Shown here piece after piece: positions 60,101 to 64,000 of a DNA stretch of 64,000 nucleotides (its first letter is position 1; every line of letters begins with the position of its first letter). Origin of the DNA: Ectocarpus siliculosus (Eukaryota > Sar > Phaeophyceae > Ectocarpales > Ectocarpaceae); contig FN649736.1 of the NCBI GenBank assembly GCA_000310025.1, positions 1,098,736 through 1,162,735 of the forward strand, given 5' to 3'. A program made the position numbers and the translations under genes. The notes under the pieces were generated by a model that did not search any database, had not been told where the DNA came from, and saw only the letters and a list, made by a program, of their open reading frames with translations.

Positions 60101-63100
60101 AGCCTGGAGGCGGAGGGGAGTAGGGCCGACGGGGCGGAGGTGCGCGAGCGGCGGACGGCGGCACTGGCTGAAGAGCTAGCGGGCGTAGTGAAAGAGAAGG
60201 ACACGCGGTTGGCACGCCTGCAGCAAGCACTCGAGGGGGAGGGAGCCAGGGCTGACGAGATGGAAGCGAGCAAGAGGGCCGCTGAGAGTCGAGTAAGGGA
60301 GCTCGAGAGAGAGACGGAGCGGCGGCTGAGGGACCTGGAAAGAGTGGAGAGGGAGGTAAAATGTTCGAAATTTACCGACATTTTGTTGGGGGGGGGGAGC
60401 GTGGTACGGTTTTCAACTCTTGTGGTGAAGATCCGGTGGAGGTGTGTTACCGTGCGGTTCGAGAGAGGGGCTCGCATCACATGCATTTACTCCATGCCGT
60501 GTATAGATCGTGGTGCAAGAGTACGGCGCCACCAGGAAAGGAATACCGCGTGCGTTACATGTTGTCCGCGTTCGAATGGCGTTTTTGCTCACGCGTAGTG
60601 GCGTCTTTTGACGATGCCCTGATGTGACCACCAAACGATTTCGTTCTTGGCGGATGATTTCTTGCCCCATGGTTCAGGCCAAAGCTTCACTTGACGCAGT
60701 GAGAGCAGCTGCTGAGACCGACATGGACCACGCTGCTCAGCGAACAGACGCCATCGTGGAAGAGCGGGACAGATGCCTGGAACAGGTGAGCAAGCTCCCG
60801 AAATCATTCTACGACGTTTTTACCACAGTAAAGACTGTCTGGCTCTCCCACCACGTGCTAATACTGTTACACCGGCACGCGATTACATCAGTGCGGTTAT
60901 GCACGAAGATGTTGCGAGCCAACCCGGCTTTGTGTTTGAGGGTCGGCCGAACTATCGAGAAGCCTCTCCTGGATCGGCTGAACGACTTGAAGGAATGATG
61001 CTTCGCCAATCTCGAAATCCGCGCTGTTGCCTCCAGCGGTATTGTAAGCATATCTCGATTTTTGTGTGGCGCAAACTCAGGTCGAGGCCGAGCGCACGGA
61101 GGTTTTGAGATTGGCGGGGGAGTTGAACGACCTGCGCGCGGCGGCAGAGCAGGAAGCTACCGCGGGGAGGGAGAAGGAGGCGGCGCTCAAAGCGATGCTG
61201 GCCAGCGAGACCGAGGTATGTAGTCTAGCGACTTGCGCTCCAGCCGCAGGTCAACGGTTCGTGCGTTGCTATGGATCAAGATTGTGAAGCAGCCCGCACA
61301 CAAAGGCCGGCGTGGCCTTGGTGTTTTGTCCTGAACCGTAGGCACGTGAAGGCATGGGTCGTGTGGTGTCCGGCTCCTGCGTGAATCTGTAGGTGCACCC
61401 TCCTCTCTGGCCGGTCCTACTCCTTCCTCGCTTGTTTTGTGGCTACCCACGCGGCGTGCCGCCCTACATTCCTATCTCGACTGCCCCCACTGCGATCTCC
61501 ACTGCTGCTTAGCACCGGTGTCGAAACGCCGTGGCGTTCGGGTTCATTCAACCCCGTGCTTGAAAGGAGATAGGCATCCCCATCTCGCGGCCATGGCACC
61601 TCCTATCTACCAAACTCAGGACCCCTTCAGTGCACGGCTGGGACTCGTGTTACCGTCGTTGTTGGGTGGCCTTTGCGTGCTCGAACTCCTCTGCGGGACC
61701 TCGACCCACCCCAGCAGGGGGGGTGCATGCTAGAGGGGGAGTTATTGTCGTGACGTGCTTTAGAGGTGATGTTCAGCGTTTTTTCTCTCCGTGCTCCCGC
61801 GATTGATATGCATACCGCCAACGTCGCAGGCGTCTCGGGCTGAGCAGGTTGAAGTGGAAGACCTGCTGTCGTTGATCTCGTCCGCCCAAGACCCGGAGAG
61901 CGGGGGGCGTACCGCTGATGACGTGAGACAGCCCAAACCGAGTTCCAAGCAACAGTTATTGTTGTTGTTGTTGTCTTCACATTAAAAACAGTAGTTTTTT
62001 CTTTTGTTGGAATATATTTTTTTGTGTAGGGGGCTTGCGGTTTGTTAGGGGTTCAATATGTTTCCTGGTTGGGGTCCCTTCTCGTATCTGGAGCGTTGTC
62101 CACTCGGAAAAACAAAAAGGTAGGATCGCGAACTGCATGCACTCAAGACCTCCACACGTGAAGCATGTGAGCTCGAAAATCACACTACTGAGCCCGAGGC
62201 CGTTTCCCTTTTGCGTAGGTTCTATTGTTCTTGGGTCGATGGGAATATAAATTGAATAGAGTGAAGGGACCGGGACGCTGGGAACCAACAAAATCTGGTA
62301 TTGTAAGGCATGCTCCTGGGGAACTTTGGTTTTGGTCGCCATGGCCAATATCAACGTGACGTTCCTTCTTCGATGTGTCTCGTTTTCGCTGTTAAAAGCA
62401 GGCGGCGGCTTCAATTCCCGGTGCGCGCGCCGCCATCGAGGCTCAATGGGCGAAGCACGAGGCAAGTCGGCGACGCGTACAGGCCCTGGAGGACGACAAT
62501 CGCGCCCTCAAGCAACGCGAGGCAGAAGCACAGGTGCGGTGTGATCCATGCTCTAGAGGCGTTGTTGGGGTGGAAAGCGAGAGGGCAATTATGTCGTGCC
62601 AGGCTTGCTCTGCCTGTCCATCGGGATTTAGTGTGGTTTCGATACCCAGGGGCCCCGTGGTCATTGATGGGGGGTGGTGGTCTTGGGTAGAAGGGCACCT
62701 CACGAGGTAGTGTACGGAGTTTAGTCCAAGAGACGTCCGAAGACATGCATTCATTAATTCGGGGGGGTTGTACAACCGAGGTGGGTGTCCTGTTTGACCC
62801 CCTCCCCCATGTGATGTGGGTGTTTGTTTGGGCAGGCGAACTTGGACCGGCTTGGGTTGCTGGAAGAGGAGAGGGACTTCCTTTTGCGCGAAAAGGACAC
62901 CTTGGTAGGCCGACTGGGAAATCTAGAGGCGCGTCAGGCGTCCCTCCAAGAGCGAGAGAGACAAGCCGAGAATCGAGGTGTGTATGATACAATGTATGGT
63001 ACAATTTTTTGCACCCGCGTGGTATCGGCCGAGTACATTGGGAAAATTTCAACATGCCGGTCGCCACGGTGACCTAGGGTAGTGGTAGCCGCGCAAACTA

Positions 63101-63720
63101 TGTATATACGTAGCGCCGGGGAGTTCCAATCCCATCGACATGTGGTTTTCTTCCGCCATTCTTGCGGGTCGCAGTCGTGAAACGCGTTTGTTTGTTGATA
63201 TAGTTGGGGGAAGGCCAGGTGAGAAGCCTTCTCGCGTCAAAAATTGAAGGCATTTCGTTGATACCCCTAAAGAGATTTCCTGTACAGTGTATGACCCCGG
63301 GTTGGGGCTCTAGGCTGTGGGAGGCAAGGCGGTAGCGTCAACAAATGGGATCAAAACAACATAAAATCAAGGCCAATGTTCGATGCTAGTGCGTGGTACC
63401 TACCTAAACCTGCCTGTTACCGATGCCCTTTCCACACGCGCGGTATGTGTTCTTTATTGGTGGGAAACTGTGTTGCTTGTGTTCTGCTCCCCTTACCTGT
63501 CTCTATCTTATCCTGCCTTGGGATCATTCGTTGTCAGCAAAAAAAAAACTCCGACCCTACCATCTGTTTTGGGCTATCTGTTGCGTGTGACGCAGAGGGC
63601 GAGGCTGCCTTGGCGAGAGATGGCCTCGAGGACCAAGTACGGGGCTTGAAGGAGCGCCTGGCTCGTGAAACTGACCTGCGGGCGAAGGAGGCGAAGGAGT
63701 TCGCCGATCGCCTCAAGGAG
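50353..63720 (+). CDS. Large kinesin-3-like motor protein, 3' end outside the window
   Basis: Exons: 50353-50517, 51343-51638, 51852-51986, 52275-52476, 52686-52892, 53137-53329, 53646-53803, 54019-54135, 54472-54777, 55147-55305, (55581-55616 uncertain), 55864-55941, 56086-57987, 58183-58260, 58613-60355, 60678-60785, 61081-61215, 61830-61922, 62402-62533, 62836-62977 and 63596-63720. Phases agree throughout, giving at least 2150 residues; the last exon ends at a donor (GTACGT), so the gene continues. Order: Ser-rich N-terminal extension of about 220 residues, motor domain, low-complexity region of about 630 residues, then coiled coil. Kinesins are ATP-driven microtubule motors. The motif FRDSILTWLLK and the post-motor LKYAERLKKANAHLNKD fit kinesin-3 best, but no FHA domain is seen up to the window end, so subfamily is tentative. 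The start is the first ATG in the open frame. Confidence 0.92.
52275..55305 (+). other. Kinesin motor domain
   Basis: Seven exons encode the motor. It opens with RVAVRIRPLIEREKGS. DFDRVFW and QQTIYEVLGERIVEDVLN follow, then the P-loop in FAYGHTGSGKTYSMFG (usual form GQTGSGKT). Next come VQFIEIYNDRIRDLL (with VREHPQTGPYVDNLVPV after it), switch I in NIKSSRGHAIL (usual NxxSSRSH; the last Ser is Gly here), switch II in VDLAGSERE, a Gly/Ser/Arg insertion of about 30 residues, then IKKALSNLGIIIKGL, FRDSILTWLLK, TTMLATVSPSSNSYVETMST and LKYAERLKKAN. All nucleotide-binding loops are present, so ATPase activity is likely. The join between 52892 and 53137 is about four residues shorter than usual before GFNCSC, so a microexon may be missing. 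Confidence 0.92.
56086..57987 (+). other. Long low-complexity kinesin exon
   Basis: A single 634-codon exon, rich in Gly, Ser, Thr, Pro and Asp, with no hydrophobic core. It has two copies of a PGSVTGD plus poly-Gly unit near the middle and repeated short Thr/Gly motifs (THVTGSSDTYVGGSTDTFFG). It links the motor to the coiled coil and is probably disordered. It ends at CAG|GTGACA in phase 0; reading through gives a stop 54 bp later. Confidence 0.8.
58613..60355 (+). repeat. Single-exon coiled coil with internal repeats
   Basis: A 581-codon exon, almost entirely Glu, Ala, Arg, Gln and Lys in heptad arrangement. Six or seven units of about 49-57 residues can be aligned, each with a core of the type AQRLLDESRRRAEEAERRAA followed by a G(A)EAREAELEARAKDAR stretch. 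The unit size is near 7 or 8 heptads, so the register is kept. The antisense strand is also open for over 200 codons, a side effect of the composition. Confidence 0.85.
61951..61990 (-). repeat. Dispersed repeat copy in a kinesin intron
   Basis: The minus strand reads TTTTTAATGTGAAGACAACA followed by further CAA triplets. The same core lies at 42086-42120 (+), 11806-11828 (+) and 13248-13270 (-). Confidence 0.75.
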
Positions 63721-64000
63721 GTACGTTTGGACTTGGACTGCGCACCATGTTGTATCCAGGTGGTTGATTGTTGACTTTATGAGGCATCGCTGCATTTTGT
63801 AGAGCTCACATCTTCGTGGCGCGCGTATCATCGACCGGGTCATGGCAGTCCTAGTTGCGGACAACCGCTGTATTGAGGTTTCTGTTGAGAGCACCGCGCA
63901 CGCTAGAATGCGCTGTTGCTGTCTGGTTTGGGAGTGTTTGGTGGTAGTTCGTACGCAATGCTGAAAGTCTGTCCAATGTGGAGTGACCCTGTTCTGCGAC

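Overview
The window is nuclear DNA of an intron-rich eukaryote, most likely a brown alga of the Ectocarpus type. The grounds are many short phase-0 exons separated by introns of several hundred bases, GC-rich Ala/Arg/Gly-rich coding sequence, a heterokont-type plastid presequence (signal peptide followed by a cleavage-site Phe) on a transporter, and two 100-base scaffold gaps. The organism call is inference. Exon joins were made by hand from splice sites and reading phase; nothing was searched against a database.

Layout: (1) 1-6839, + strand, the 3' part of a tyrosine-kinase-like (TKL) Ser/Thr protein kinase. Its intron at about 4.48-5.80 kb carries an assembly fault. (2) 6.84-17.02 kb, a repeat-rich intergenic stretch with a decayed non-LTR (LINE-like) fragment, a 183-bp-arm hairpin, a short hAT-like element with a target duplication, a 33-bp minisatellite and dispersed short repeats. 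(3) 17021-19913, +, a two-exon gene for a Lys-rich protein of unknown function; its intron carries a second short inverted-repeat element. (4) 21441-28748, +, a complete 16-exon gene for cactin, a spliceosome-associated nuclear protein. (5) 28.75-36.80 kb, a gene-poor stretch with a diverged segmental duplication. (6) 36798-about 40632, +, a probable chromatin protein with an ELM2-like motif, interrupted by a gap that sits inside an inverted repeat of one of its own exons. (7) 43367-49340, - strand, a complete seven-exon EamA-family transporter with a probable plastid presequence; one intron holds a 1367-bp hAT-type element with a perfect 8-bp target duplication. (8) 50353 to the window end, +, a very large kinesin (kinesin-3-like motor, a long low-complexity exon, then a long repetitive coiled coil) that continues past the window.

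The genes show no sign of acting in one pathway; they are ordinary housekeeping, signalling and transport genes. The transporter and kinesin genes are divergent and share about 1 kb of upstream DNA. I found no clear sign of a new multi-gene system. The most notable structures are the non-autonomous DNA transposons, the inverted duplication of an exon around the second gap, a tandem exon-intron duplication in the ELM2-like gene, and the very long kinesin tail.
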